A DNA stretch of 64,000 nt from Tritrichomonas musculus. Its lineage: Eukaryota > Parabasalia > Tritrichomonadida > Tritrichomonadidae. Of this stretch, positions 7,965 to 17,957 are shown piece by piece. Both the position numbers and the translations under genes were made by a program. Where the stretch lies: positions 2,542,001 to 2,606,000 of the forward strand of contig JAPFFF010000003.1 of assembly GCA_039105265.1 (NCBI GenBank), read 5' to 3'. Each line of letters opens with the position of its first letter. Within the stretch, counting starts at the first letter, position 1. The notes beneath the pieces were generated by a model, which saw only the letters and a list, made by a program, of their open reading frames with translations, had not been told where the DNA came from and made no database searches.

Positions 7965-8324
7965 TTATTTATTCGTTGCGTTTCCCTTACGAATTGGTAT
8001 TTTACGAAATCTTTTATTCGGATGATTAAAGAAGTCATTGACAGAAGCTAACATTACACGTTCAGGTTCATTTCTTCTATAAAATCGAACGAATTCAAAA
8101 ATCATCATGTCTTTAGGATATGTATATATCTCACAATCATATTCATTAAAGAATTCATCAAATTGTTCTTTGGTGGCTTTATAATTGCAACGCTTCAAGG
8201 CAAATTCCTTGTCATTATTGATTTTCGTCAAGAATTCTTTAATTGACTTATCCCACATATTTAAGCGTTTCTTCGGTGTGTAAAATACACGAACCCCATC
8301 ATCAACATAATACATTACTTTCAT
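7965..8324 (-). CDS. Unknown protein at the left edge of lineage B (119 aa)
   Basis: Rich in aromatic and charged residues (for example EFVRFYRRNEPERVM), basic C-terminus. The ATG at 8324 follows a T-rich leader (TAATTTTTTATCG) like other genes here. Unlike the genes to its right it contains no GATC, so its membership of element B is not certain. No family recognised. Confidence 0.55.
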   Translation of the reverse strand: MKVMYYVDDGVRVFYTPKKRLNMWDKSIKEFLTKINNDKEFALKRCNYKATKEQFDEFFNEYDCEIYTYPKDMMIFEFVRFYRRNEPERVMLASVNDFFNHPNKRFRKIPIRKGNATNK

Positions 8325-8346
8325 AAACGATAAAAAATTAAATTAA

Positions 8347-8532
8347 AAAATCAAAGATATTAAATTTAATGTGGCAACTGTTAATCTAGAACATCAAATC
8401 TATCTGACCGTCCATTTACACAATAATACTCTCTCACGTGGCGAATTAAAACAAGGTGGATCATCAACAGCACAAGCTGCAGCTGATTCACGAAAGAAAC
8501 CTCATAAATTCGTTCCATTTCGGGGGATTTAA
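8347..8532 (+). other. Short coding-like stretch without a start codon
   Basis: An open stretch of 61 codons has biased composition (LSRGELKQGGSSTAQAAADS, then a basic end FVPFRGI). It looks like the tail of a protein of lineage B rather than random DNA, because the surrounding spacer is AT-only. Only a fossil remnant can be claimed. Confidence 0.35.
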
Positions 8533-8542
8533 CGGATCATAA

Positions 8543-8746
8543 ATGAGTGGCAGAGATCGAACAAATGCGTATAGATCGAGTAATTCTGTTATCGTATCTG
8601 GACCTGGTACTATGTATAACGAAGTCACCAGATCGAGATCATTACCAACACGATATCATGATAACACTAATACTCATGACGTAACCGTACCATATATCAA
8701 AACCAGTAAACGCAAATCCAAAACTCGTAAAAACAAACGTAAGTGA
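8543..8746 (+). CDS. Small highly basic protein (67 aa)
   Basis: Ser/Thr/Arg-rich body with a strongly basic tail (KTSKRKSKTRKNKRK). It could be a DNA-condensing core peptide of the adenovirus mu/VII sort, but only composition supports this. It is the first of a plus-strand run (67, 201, 528, 64 and 175 residues) that includes the capsid gene. Confidence 0.65.
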   Translation: MSGRDRTNAYRSSNSVIVSGPGTMYNEVTRSRSLPTRYHDNTNTHDVTVPYIKTSKRKSKTRKNKRK

Positions 8747-8780
8747 GTATTGTCAGTGATGATATTTTTGTTAAAATCAA

Positions 8781-9386
8781 ATGAGTTCTAAGTACGTACG
8801 TGGAGTGAAACGAAATCAAATCATTCAACGATGGTTGCAAGGGATTGAAGATCCTGAATATGAAGTGTTTCCGACTAAAAAAGATGGTAAATATATAGTC
8901 AAGTTGAGGGAGACTAAATTAGAAGATCAAACCAATAACGATGTTGATAAACAGTCTGTCGATGTCGATGTTGATAAACAGTCTGTCGATGTTACTAACG
9001 ATGTCGAGTCTGAAACTGAATCAACACCATCACCTGTAATCAAACAACGTAGACCGCGAACATCTAGTAGTACGATTCCATCAACTAGACCAGATTCAAC
9101 AATTAATCTCGAAATACTCGAACAGTTACGTAATCTCGGTGAAGAGATCCGCAATGATAGATTCAAGAAAGAGCAGAAACAGTATATCAAACATGTCGTC
9201 AACAAAGAGTTATCGAAATCGCGTATTCGTAGTCGATATGTACCAGATATGTTTCCAGAGTCAGTCGAATCCGAACCAGTTGAATCGAAACCAGTTGCAC
9301 CACAACCAGTTGAACCACAATCAGTTGAACCTGAACCTGAACCAATCATTGAACAACCCATATTTCGATCACGTATACGACGCTAA
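8781..9386 (+). CDS. Lineage-B protein with Pro-Val-Glu repeats (201 aa)
   Basis: A globular N-terminus (about residues 1-45, with IIQRWLQGIEDPEYEVFPTK) is followed by a duplicated DVDKQSVDV stretch. Then comes a helical basic part near residues 110-150 and a C-terminal run of five-residue repeats of the type EPVES/QPVEP. It lies 45 bases before the capsid gene, so a minor capsid or scaffold role is plausible, but no family is recognised. The upstream leader has TATTTTTGTTAAAATC before the ATG. Confidence 0.65.
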   Translation: MSSKYVRGVKRNQIIQRWLQGIEDPEYEVFPTKKDGKYIVKLRETKLEDQTNNDVDKQSVDVDVDKQSVDVTNDVESETESTPSPVIKQRRPRTSSSTIPSTRPDSTINLEILEQLRNLGEEIRNDRFKKEQKQYIKHVVNKELSKSRIRSRYVPDMFPESVESEPVESKPVAPQPVEPQSVEPEPEPIIEQPIFRSRIRR

Positions 9387-9431
9387 GTATGAATCCGTCG
9401 ACTTAAACCATCATATTTTTCTGTCAAGTAA

Positions 9432-11018
9432 ATGACATTCAACAACGAAGTCTTTCACAAGACATCAGCTGAAGTAAATACTCAAGTGGCTAGTTATTTC
9501 GATATAGTCGATAATGCTATAGCCATGTCAGACACTAACAAGAAGTACGTTATCGATGCGCAAGCTTCGTACAGTCCATCAGCACCTATTCATGCTGGTT
9601 CATTCACTACATTCATTATCAGTCCAACATGTGATAACACAGCTGATATCTATAACGGATTCATCAAAGCTGTTATGAAGATTACAATAGTCATGAATGG
9701 ACCAATTGAAAATTCACTAACAGATATAAATGCTCATAAATTTAACACATTATGGGTTGGATTCAAAGACGCTATGGATTCAGTCGAAAAATATGAGATC
9801 CTCTCTAATGGTATCTCCATATACACTCAAAACTTTGGTCCAGAAGAGTCATTCTTGACAGCGTGTGGTGCTAATGAAGCTTCTAAACGATCCGATATCT
9901 ACTCTAAAGTTCGTCATAAAGATATATATAATCGTAAATTTAATATAGCTCATTGTGGTGAGTTCGTAGAACTTGATACAGAACATATCGGATATAACGT
10001 TACCATACCATTGAAGATCGATTTACGACGATTCTTACCATTAAGTAACATCAAGTATCTACCTGCATTCGCTGGCAAATTCGAACTCAAAATTATGTTC
10101 GGTACACAGGGTTTGGTTTGGTGTCCAGTTGGTCCATCACGTGAGTTGATTGGTGATATCGGTGTCTATAAAGAGTTTCAAATGGACTCAATTACATCTG
10201 AATTTGTTCAAATCGGTGAACCAGCATATATGTTTGTTGATTATGCATCACCAAGACTAAAATCTGCAGCTCGTAGAATATCAGTTGAACGTAATTATGA
10301 GATTGATAAAGCGTATAGTGTCATCCCTAACTTTGGTATCGATAATGATATATATCAATCACTCGTTCAACGATACACTCAACAAGAACTCATCTTTCCA
10401 ACTCAGATATTGACATTCACGACTATGAGTAAGAGTCTCGGTACCGGTCATGGATCAACCACTCAAACCATTACTCCAAGATTTGTCGATTCAATCTTCT
10501 TCTTATTCCCATTAGATTCAACTCATCACACTGTATTCAAGAACCCTAAGTTTACGAACTTCCAGTTACGATGTGGTGGTTATGGAGTCGTTCCAACTAT
10601 TCCATTTGCGACTGATGGTACTGATCCAATGTTCATCGAACTATGTCAGAACGCTATGAACGTTAACGGTGAACAAACAGGGTTCAACAAAGAGGTGGTT
10701 CAATCATTGATGTATGTCAAAACTGAAGATGAAGATCCTGTTGTACCACGTAGACACTTTAGTTACGATACTACATCATTCTTTATCGGACTTCCGACTG
10801 AAACCGATAACACATTCCAACAAGGTCAAACCAGTAACACACCAATCACTTACGAAATCGTTTGTGATCTTCCAGAAGATAGTTATTACGCTGCTGCCAG
10901 TCCAAAACCACCTCCAATTATGGGATTGTTACAAGATACTGTCATATCTATTCATGTTCAACCAAATGGTCTACCGCCCGTTATTGAAATCGGACAGTAT
11001 GATGTCGTTAGTCGTTAA
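9432..11018 (+). CDS. Maverick major capsid protein, lineage B
   Basis: Double jelly-roll capsid protein, distant relative of the lineage-A proteins. Matching landmarks in order are: SAPIHAGSFTTFIISP (compare APFHQGQYSQISLTHP in A), FNTLWVGFKDAMDSVEKYEI (compare LYKLFVGFKSSNQLFDRLEI), FAGKFELKIMFGTQGLVWCP (compare IIGDLSIRFQVSPAGLVWAV), FPLDSTHHTVFKNPKFTNFQ (compare FPKHHNDLTVFENPVYQNCF). At 528 residues it is about 100 shorter than the A proteins because it lacks their variable insert between the two halves. Leader motif CATATTTTTCTG stands about 15 bases before the ATG. Confidence 0.88.
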   Translation: MTFNNEVFHKTSAEVNTQVASYFDIVDNAIAMSDTNKKYVIDAQASYSPSAPIHAGSFTTFIISPTCDNTADIYNGFIKAVMKITIVMNGPIENSLTDINAHKFNTLWVGFKDAMDSVEKYEILSNGISIYTQNFGPEESFLTACGANEASKRSDIYSKVRHKDIYNRKFNIAHCGEFVELDTEHIGYNVTIPLKIDLRRFLPLSNIKYLPAFAGKFELKIMFGTQGLVWCPVGPSRELIGDIGVYKEFQMDSITSEFVQIGEPAYMFVDYASPRLKSAARRISVERNYEIDKAYSVIPNFGIDNDIYQSLVQRYTQQELIFPTQILTFTTMSKSLGTGHGSTTQTITPRFVDSIFFLFPLDSTHHTVFKNPKFTNFQLRCGGYGVVPTIPFATDGTDPMFIELCQNAMNVNGEQTGFNKEVVQSLMYVKTEDEDPVVPRRHFSYDTTSFFIGLPTETDNTFQQGQTSNTPITYEIVCDLPEDSYYAAASPKPPPIMGLLQDTVISIHVQPNGLPPVIEIGQYDVVSR

Positions 11019-11085
11019 ATGATTTCATAGAACTAGTCATGATTGATTCATCTATGAACTCTGTTATTTTTGAGTATTTAGTTTC

Positions 11086-11280
11086 ATGAAAATGTCCGGT
11101 AAATCAGTTCAAGTCATGTCTCATCGTCAACACACGACTCCGACTCCACCGATAACTAAACCCGAATATCGTCATCCACCAACTCACAAGAAAGAGAATC
11201 TAGTAGCGGTTGATCAGTCATGTAGATGTGTAAATTCTAAACAGTTGATACTTTATAAAGATGATGTTAACTCGTATTGA
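11086..11280 (+). CDS. Small Pro/His/Thr-rich protein (64 aa)
   Basis: Low-complexity N-terminal half (TTPTPPITKPEYRHPPTHKK) and a short C-terminal part with two Cys (SCRCVNS). It lies between the capsid gene and the conserved 175-residue gene, 67 bases after the former. A second ATG two codons in could also be the start. Function unknown. Confidence 0.5.
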   Translation: MKMSGKSVQVMSHRQHTTPTPPITKPEYRHPPTHKKENLVAVDQSCRCVNSKQLILYKDDVNSY

Positions 11281-11313
11281 TCAACGGATTCCACGTATTT
11301 TACTATCAATGAA

Positions 11314-11841
11314 ATGATTAAGAAGAGGTCACTCAACACTGGAGTCAATGCTAATGTTTCACTCGAACCGACATCAGCATCGCAATCCAATAACAATATC
11401 AATAACAACATCTTCATCAATAAACGTGATGATGGTAAAGAAGATATAGTCATCACTCGTGATATTACATTTAATGATACACCGTCAACGGAGTTAGAGA
11501 AAGTTGATGTACGATCACTCATTCTAGAAACATACGCGAAGATACTACTCGATCAAGACAAAGCTCTGATCAGTAATCTCATCAGTAAACATACTATCAT
11601 CGTTCCACAACAAGATCTAGCATTAATCATCAAATCAGTTACAGGTGGTGATGTTGAGATATACACTGATGATAATCCTGGATGTTGTGTCGCGAAAGTA
11701 TCACCAATACAGAAGATCGATGCTATTAAGATCGTTACTGAGTCTGGTGAGATAGTCACTGACTTCAAACAAGTCTATAACAAAGAGTTCAACGATCTCG
11801 TCAATGTATATCACTTATGTCTGAAGTATGTAGTCGTATGA
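11314..11841 (+). CDS. Conserved Maverick protein, family shared with 46008-46583 (175 aa)
   Basis: Asn/Ser-rich N-terminus and a conserved C-terminal domain of ~110 residues. It can be aligned by eye with the lineage-A protein at 46008-46583: AKILLDQDKALISNLISKHT with FLEILLSIYETNPIKVNDLL, then VEIYTDDNPGCC with VELIVNDDCACNGC, then a shared ending with YN and tyrosines (VYHLCLKYVVV in B). Keeping this gene in two distant lineages argues for a core structural or assembly function, which remains unknown. It converges on the giant fibre-like gene, 56 bases away. Confidence 0.7.
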   Translation: MIKKRSLNTGVNANVSLEPTSASQSNNNINNNIFINKRDDGKEDIVITRDITFNDTPSTELEKVDVRSLILETYAKILLDQDKALISNLISKHTIIVPQQDLALIIKSVTGGDVEIYTDDNPGCCVAKVSPIQKIDAIKIVTESGEIVTDFKQVYNKEFNDLVNVYHLCLKYVVV

Positions 11842-11897
11842 GCGACAGCGAATCGGTGGCGGATGAGTTCAAAAATAACGATTCATCTATTTTTGGT

Positions 11898-14800
11898 TTA
11901 CAGTAATGCGATCAATTTATCGGCTAATAGATAATTCATCGTTTTGAATCGATAGTATTCGAAGTTACTAACCAATTCTGGAGTAGTTTCATAATCATAT
12001 GTGTTAAATGTTTCAGTAATCGGTGTTGTATATGTATTGTTTGGTGGTATATCAACTGATACACCATCTTTGCCATCGTAGTTGATTACTCTATGAACGA
12101 AATCGAAGAGTATGAAGTGATTGTTACCTATCAGATCTTTCCATACAAGCATGTTAATTCTACTATAACATACAGCAATTGATGATCCATTATACTTGAA
12201 CTGAATTTGCTTTCCATTCACTAAACTCAATTCAAATGGTAATGTTACTGTTCTAACTGGTTGAATCTCGCCGAGTCCATATCTTCTCAGTTCATTGATA
12301 GTACAGTACTTCGATAAATCATTGTTAGTTGATAATGACAGGTCTTCATCAAGAATAGCTGATGTGATCTCACATCCCATGTAATATTGATTTTCATCCA
12401 TTAAATAAACAGCACCTGTATATGGATCCCAGTCAACATATAATGATTCATTTACTTTAGATTGTTTGAATACTATCATACAATTCTGATAAAAGTCATC
12501 TGATCCGTCAACAGTTCCGTTGAATATAGTGTCAAATGAATGTTCAATTCCATCGTAATCTGTGTATTTACCAATCAAATGAGTTCCATCGTGATATGGT
12601 ATATGTGATGTTGTGAATCTATATGGTTCGTCATCATCATCGAAGAACACTTCTTTATTTATGATCGGTAGTTCGAGATGATTATGATATGATAAATCAT
12701 TGAGTTTACGATATTGAGTTAAATCTGATTTCGTTGCATATGAACTTAGATCCGCTGATGTATTTCCAGTTGAATTACTATTCTCTAACGATGCTAATCT
12801 AGCTTCCAATGAATCCAACTTCGACTTTAATGCATCATACTCACTCTTCAGTACATAGTTATTGAACTTATTATTGAGTGTTGTTAACTGAGATCCGCAT
12901 GCACTAACTTGATTTGATAGAATATTCGTTACAGTCTGAGTTGTATATGTATTAACAACGTACGCTAACGACGGTACTAACTTAGTAGCATCACCAACTA
13001 CTTTATCTGACTGCACCACTGTTGGTATATCACTCTTAAGCGCGAACTTACTATCACAATCATTCTTATCGTAGTAACCAGCTTCAACTTGATCCCATGA
13101 CATGTAATTATCTTCGAGATACTGTTGGAGATCATAAACCATGGTCTTCGTTGCTGATTCATTCTTAACTGTATCCAACGCTGTGTTCACTTCATCTACA
13201 GTCGGAAACTCATTCAGTGTAGTAGCCAATGACTTATCATTCTGTTCGAGTTGATCATGTAATGAATCTATCTTATTCTGTAATGCATCTACATCACATG
13301 TATACGCTATATCGTTAGTAGTGAACTCCAAGTGTCTGATCAATGTGTTCTCTTTAATCGTGATACCAGTGACTTGAACATGTTGTGGATTCGATATAGT
13401 GATCTGCGTAACAGACTCATCCATTGTAGCTGATGGAAATGTATCCGTACCAATATATTCAGATATGACACCATTAGTGATCGTTAACGAAACATACTGT
13501 TCATCATAATCAACATCATTGAACTCACTTATTGTTCTTACCATGAGTTTAACTCTAATCGATCCATCAGTGATAATATCTTCAGCAACGAGTTTGACGT
13601 TCTTGTCTATACCATCAATCTTACCAACAATATCAATTACATCGTCTCTCGATAACTGCATTGTCTGTGCTAGTGTCTTGATCATCGGTTTCATCGTGTG
13701 TCTGAAGCGTTTACACATATCCATCGTTGATGTCAACGTCATAGCAACTTTAGATGGATCATCTAGTTCATCTGTGAACGTCATATCTTCAACTGGTACG
13801 TACTCTTGATCACACCATTCGATTATCTTATTCAGTTTATCTGTATTCGATAACACCGTTCGCGATTTCATCATTCGACTAACTGGTACTGAAACCATAT
13901 CACCGAAGAATATATCAGCACCTATATCCGGTAACTCATCAACCAACTTACCAGCCATGTCTGTAACGACATCAGCACCAACATCACTAACCTTCGTAAC
14001 AGTATTCACCAACTCACGACCGACTGTATTAGCAACACCTTTCGATGCGAACGACAACGCTTTACCAGCGACACCCAATCCAGTAGCACCTATAACACAT
14101 CCAGCTACACCCAACGCGATACCAACATTAGCTTTCATATCGATCTTGTCAACCTCTTTCTGTAGATACTTGGTCTTCGATTGTTGATCAACCATTTCTG
14201 AACTAAGTGCATCGACTTTACTCTTCACCTCTTTAACATCGTATGATACTACATCAACGTTGTTCGTCACTAGATTCAAATCCGATCTCATTGTTGTTAT
14301 ATTATCAGCTGTGATGATCTTCGATGATGTAATGTTGAAATCAGTATATAGTGTCGTAGATGCGTTCGGATTCGGTGATACTTCATAGAACTGTTGTTTA
14401 ATGATATACTCGAACGCGTTCGTTGATGGATCCCAGTTGACTTCATCAATTGGATCAGTATAGTCATGACGTAGATATAAGGTGATATCACGACCAGTGT
14501 CATTCTTCGATCGCTTAGTCCATACATAACCAACTCTATCGACAGTATCCAATGCACCTTTCAAATCAACGTAACCATTGTTGTTGGTACCACTGCGATG
14601 AACTTCATCACCATCAATCGTGAAAGACAATCTATTAACGAGTTCTTGTCCAGGTAGAACCAGATCGAGATATAACTGTTCGATATCACTGATATTCAAC
14701 TTCGATGCCGAGTAATTACCAATAGTACATGACACTGAAGCGAGATCATATCCATCCAACTTAACTGATGAATCAGCTGATGTGAAACCAATACTCAATG

Positions 14801-17800
14801 AATAATCAGATCCGTTAACGACAGAACCATCTTTGAACTTGATATACGGTTCGTATACACCACCCTCGTCACGCATACATGTACGAAGTAACGAATATGC
14901 TAGTCCATTCGAGTTTGTTTCACTAATAGCTCTACTATTCAATGTATCTCGTTTAACAGCTATGATACAACCAGTTGAACCATAGTTATCTGGTTTTGGA
15001 TCACGTTTCTGACACTTACTGATGATCTTACTCTGGAATCGACCTTGAATATCATCACCGATCCATTTATTACCATCCCACGTTAACGACCATTTATTAC
15101 CGAAACAGTATTCAGTGAACTTGAATGTTAGATTAGTTGGTATCTCATACGTTGATGGTATCTTATAAATCATCTTATAACACTCACACTCATACTCCAA
15201 TGTTTCTGATCCGAATGTATCCATGTACTTAACATGTTCATCATAAGTGATCATTGACGGACGATAGAAATAGTAGACATCAGATTCTCGTAATCTCAGC
15301 GCGTTCTTCGCATCGATGATATCGCATTTGATAACTGGTTTACGTGATACTAATGAGTCATCATTCAGTAAGTTATGGATGGTCATGTCACCATTGAGAT
15401 ACCATGAGTATGGTTCTATGTTGAGGTCTTTGTCGAACATGATCTCTGGATCATCACGTTCACGAGTCGAGTATGTGTAGCAATCACGAGCTTTGCTATG
15501 AGTCAACTCTGGACATATGAATTTGCCGTTATCGAATGATATGATGAAATCGTTCAATACATTCCCTTGCCAATCCAATATCAATAGATTTCGCATATGA
15601 ATCTTGAATACATCAACCGTTGTAGTAAACCTACTCTTGAGTTCACTTGGTAATGATATCTTCATGATGATGACTGGATCTTGAACTGAATCAGTTGATG
15701 TTGGTTCGTATGAGGTGATATCACTATGTTTGACGTAGTATGTGGGATAACCATCGACGGTATCAAATTCACTATCTCCGCTAGTAGATGGTTGATTGGA
15801 TTCAACCTCTTGAATCTTATACGATAACAACTCTAATGGACCCTTAATAGTATCACGAAATGTCTTACATATGTTGACGCATGAGTTCAATGATACAGCT
15901 TCGTTACTATCATCTGGAATCGATATATCAGATTCAGTACTCTTACACCAATCGATAAGGGGTTGTAGACTGAGTTTATTTGGTATGGATTCACCTTCTA
16001 ATGAGTAAGTACTAGCTTTGCGAATCGATCGTGGTATATACAACACAGCATCTACTATCGGAACCAATATACGTGAACCTCTACAGACTACATAACGATC
16101 AGTCAATGACGGATGATCTAATAACCACTCCATATCCATGTTGATCTCTTCTAATCGGTTGTTGATGTTCGATATGAATCCACGTAATGTTGATCGATGT
16201 TGTTCATCGTGATCCCTCATCCATTGAATATCATGATCAGTGAGTGTTAATTGATTATCGGGATTAGTGAGAGTGATTTGATTATCATTGATGGTTACTT
16301 GATTGATATGTCGTCGATCGATAACTCCAATAACATTGTTTTTGTAAACCACTTCTGTATGATCATCATTGTTAATGGAACCAAGTTCGCTTCGTGAATC
16401 TCTGAATCTTAATCCATGGATCTCATTAGCGAGTCTATGACGTTGAAACCAATCCATCTGTTCGATATCACCAAGTGTGATAGTGGTTCCAGGGATGACT
16501 ACATCAGCATCATCCGTTGGAGTGAGTTCGTGATTGACAACCACTACATTGTATTCATTAGCGATGAGTTCACGAGTTTCATCATTGACGTGAATACCAT
16601 CTGAGTTAACGTTAACGGATGATCCATGATTGTTAACAGATATTCCATCACTGTCAACTGATGTACGAGTCAGCATGGTTACATCGATGATCGCTACAGT
16701 TCTACCACTCGAATCTCTCACTTCAGTCCAATCAACACCGGTATCTACATCACTGTTTCTAACGAATTGGAGTTCAGGATGTGTATTCTCGAATAGGATT
16801 CGATCAGTCAATAACATCTGTTCTATTTCTAACGCGGTTCGTCCATCATAAGACCATGTTGAGGTGGTATCTACACGACGTCTGCTATTGAATCTGATAC
16901 GTTCTGGAGTCGTTATTGATTGTACATGATCACGTCTTCTGATATAAACCACTTCACCAGTAGTTACACTCGTTATGAGTATGAGATCATTACCGATCTG
17001 ATCAACATGGACATCAGATGAGTTCAACGCTAACAACTCTTCATCAGTGAGATTCGATAACGATTCCAGATTATGATCACCAAATCCAGATCCGGCGTTA
17101 GTGGTTGTATCATGAGTTAATCTCGTTACCCCGCAAGGGGTTAATGCTCCGCTTGTTGGTGTCTCATCATCTAAATCATCTAGTTCCATCTCATCAGTGT
17201 TTTCGACTGTGTGATCAACAATGGTGTTATCGCGATGTTCTCTCCATCTACGACGCAATTCGCGAACTGAATCAGTAATAGTTTGTATCGATTGTTGAAT
17301 AACTCTTACACCATCAATCATTTCCGGTACTCGATCTAATGTTAATCCACCAGCAATTAATGTCGTGGTTGTAGTACCGATCTGAGTTAACGAGTTCATC
17401 GCGTTTAGTACCAAATCAGTAGCAGTTAACGATGATGTAGCTGCTGGAATCTCAGTCTGTGTTGGAATGAATCGTTTTAGTACTTGACCAGCAGCGCTAG
17501 TATCCATATCGAGGAGGAATTTACCACTAATCGGTTGTTTACCGCCGGGGTAATCGTCATTCGGTCCACCCATTCCAGGGAATGTAAAGTCTTCAGTTCG
17601 ATATGTGTTGATGTTCATGTTCTCACCTGTCATGGATAGAGTTGATAGATCTTTAACCATATTCACTGCACCTGAAAGTATTGTGATTATGTCACTAGCA
17701 ATCGCTAAACCTTTACGAATAGAATCAATGTACTCGTTATACGCAGCTTGTAATCGAAGTTGTTCTTGGATACCATTGATGATAGCACGTAATACTGAGT

Positions 17801-17861
17801 AGTCATATGCGAGTACGTCAACGGTACCACCAACTACATTCAGATCTCTACGCATAGTCAT
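11898..17861 (-). CDS. Giant fibre-like protein of lineage B (1987 aa)
   Basis: Probable attachment or appendage protein; very large for a Maverick gene. By residue: 1-110 helical/hydrophobic stalk (MRRDLNVVGGTVDVLAYDYS); ~260-560 three related ~110-residue units; ~630-700 a WCK...CKTFRDT domain; ~870-1190 a beta-rich head with FGNKWSLTWDGNKWIGDD; ~1195-1330 a second stalk (MRSDLNLVTNNVDVVSYDVK) with a Gly/Ala-rich hydrophobic segment (VGIALGVAGCVIGATGLGVA); ~1340-1400 a second WCD...CKRFRHT domain; ~1560-1730 phage-tail-fibre-like segments (FALKSDIP, YVLKSEYDALKSKLDSLEAR); then a C-terminal part with HIPYHDGTHLIGK that recurs in the lineage-A fibre genes. The head domain is repeated in the neighbouring ORF 17958-18938. 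Function is inferred from repeat style, not from a named family. Confidence 0.7.
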   Translation of the reverse strand: MTMRRDLNVVGGTVDVLAYDYSVLRAIINGIQEQLRLQAAYNEYIDSIRKGLAIASDIITILSGAVNMVKDLSTLSMTGENMNINTYRTEDFTFPGMGGPNDDYPGGKQPISGKFLLDMDTSAAGQVLKRFIPTQTEIPAATSSLTATDLVLNAMNSLTQIGTTTTTLIAGGLTLDRVPEMIDGVRVIQQSIQTITDSVRELRRRWREHRDNTIVDHTVENTDEMELDDLDDETPTSGALTPCGVTRLTHDTTTNAGSGFGDHNLESLSNLTDEELLALNSSDVHVDQIGNDLILITSVTTGEVVYIRRRDHVQSITTPERIRFNSRRRVDTTSTWSYDGRTALEIEQMLLTDRILFENTHPELQFVRNSDVDTGVDWTEVRDSSGRTVAIIDVTMLTRTSVDSDGISVNNHGSSVNVNSDGIHVNDETRELIANEYNVVVVNHELTPTDDADVVIPGTTITLGDIEQMDWFQRHRLANEIHGLRFRDSRSELGSINNDDHTEVVYKNNVIGVIDRRHINQVTINDNQITLTNPDNQLTLTDHDIQWMRDHDEQHRSTLRGFISNINNRLEEINMDMEWLLDHPSLTDRYVVCRGSRILVPIVDAVLYIPRSIRKASTYSLEGESIPNKLSLQPLIDWCKSTESDISIPDDSNEAVSLNSCVNICKTFRDTIKGPLELLSYKIQEVESNQPSTSGDSEFDTVDGYPTYYVKHSDITSYEPTSTDSVQDPVIIMKISLPSELKSRFTTTVDVFKIHMRNLLILDWQGNVLNDFIISFDNGKFICPELTHSKARDCYTYSTRERDDPEIMFDKDLNIEPYSWYLNGDMTIHNLLNDDSLVSRKPVIKCDIIDAKNALRLRESDVYYFYRPSMITYDEHVKYMDTFGSETLEYECECYKMIYKIPSTYEIPTNLTFKFTEYCFGNKWSLTWDGNKWIGDDIQGRFQSKIISKCQKRDPKPDNYGSTGCIIAVKRDTLNSRAISETNSNGLAYSLLRTCMRDEGGVYEPYIKFKDGSVVNGSDYSLSIGFTSADSSVKLDGYDLASVSCTIGNYSASKLNISDIEQLYLDLVLPGQELVNRLSFTIDGDEVHRSGTNNNGYVDLKGALDTVDRVGYVWTKRSKNDTGRDITLYLRHDYTDPIDEVNWDPSTNAFEYIIKQQFYEVSPNPNASTTLYTDFNITSSKIITADNITTMRSDLNLVTNNVDVVSYDVKEVKSKVDALSSEMVDQQSKTKYLQKEVDKIDMKANVGIALGVAGCVIGATGLGVAGKALSFASKGVANTVGRELVNTVTKVSDVGADVVTDMAGKLVDELPDIGADIFFGDMVSVPVSRMMKSRTVLSNTDKLNKIIEWCDQEYVPVEDMTFTDELDDPSKVAMTLTSTMDMCKRFRHTMKPMIKTLAQTMQLSRDDVIDIVGKIDGIDKNVKLVAEDIITDGSIRVKLMVRTISEFNDVDYDEQYVSLTITNGVISEYIGTDTFPSATMDESVTQITISNPQHVQVTGITIKENTLIRHLEFTTNDIAYTCDVDALQNKIDSLHDQLEQNDKSLATTLNEFPTVDEVNTALDTVKNESATKTMVYDLQQYLEDNYMSWDQVEAGYYDKNDCDSKFALKSDIPTVVQSDKVVGDATKLVPSLAYVVNTYTTQTVTNILSNQVSACGSQLTTLNNKFNNYVLKSEYDALKSKLDSLEARLASLENSNSTGNTSADLSSYATKSDLTQYRKLNDLSYHNHLELPIINKEVFFDDDDEPYRFTTSHIPYHDGTHLIGKYTDYDGIEHSFDTIFNGTVDGSDDFYQNCMIVFKQSKVNESLYVDWDPYTGAVYLMDENQYYMGCEITSAILDEDLSLSTNNDLSKYCTINELRRYGLGEIQPVRTVTLPFELSLVNGKQIQFKYNGSSIAVCYSRINMLVWKDLIGNNHFILFDFVHRVINYDGKDGVSVDIPPNNTYTTPITETFNTYDYETTPELVSNFEYYRFKTMNYLLADKLIALL

Positions 17862-17957
17862 GATGTTATCAGCCCATATGATCTTCGATGAGTAGATGTT
17901 ATTATCAGTGGTGATGGTAGTACATTCACGTGGATCTGGTTTGACTTCATAGAACTG

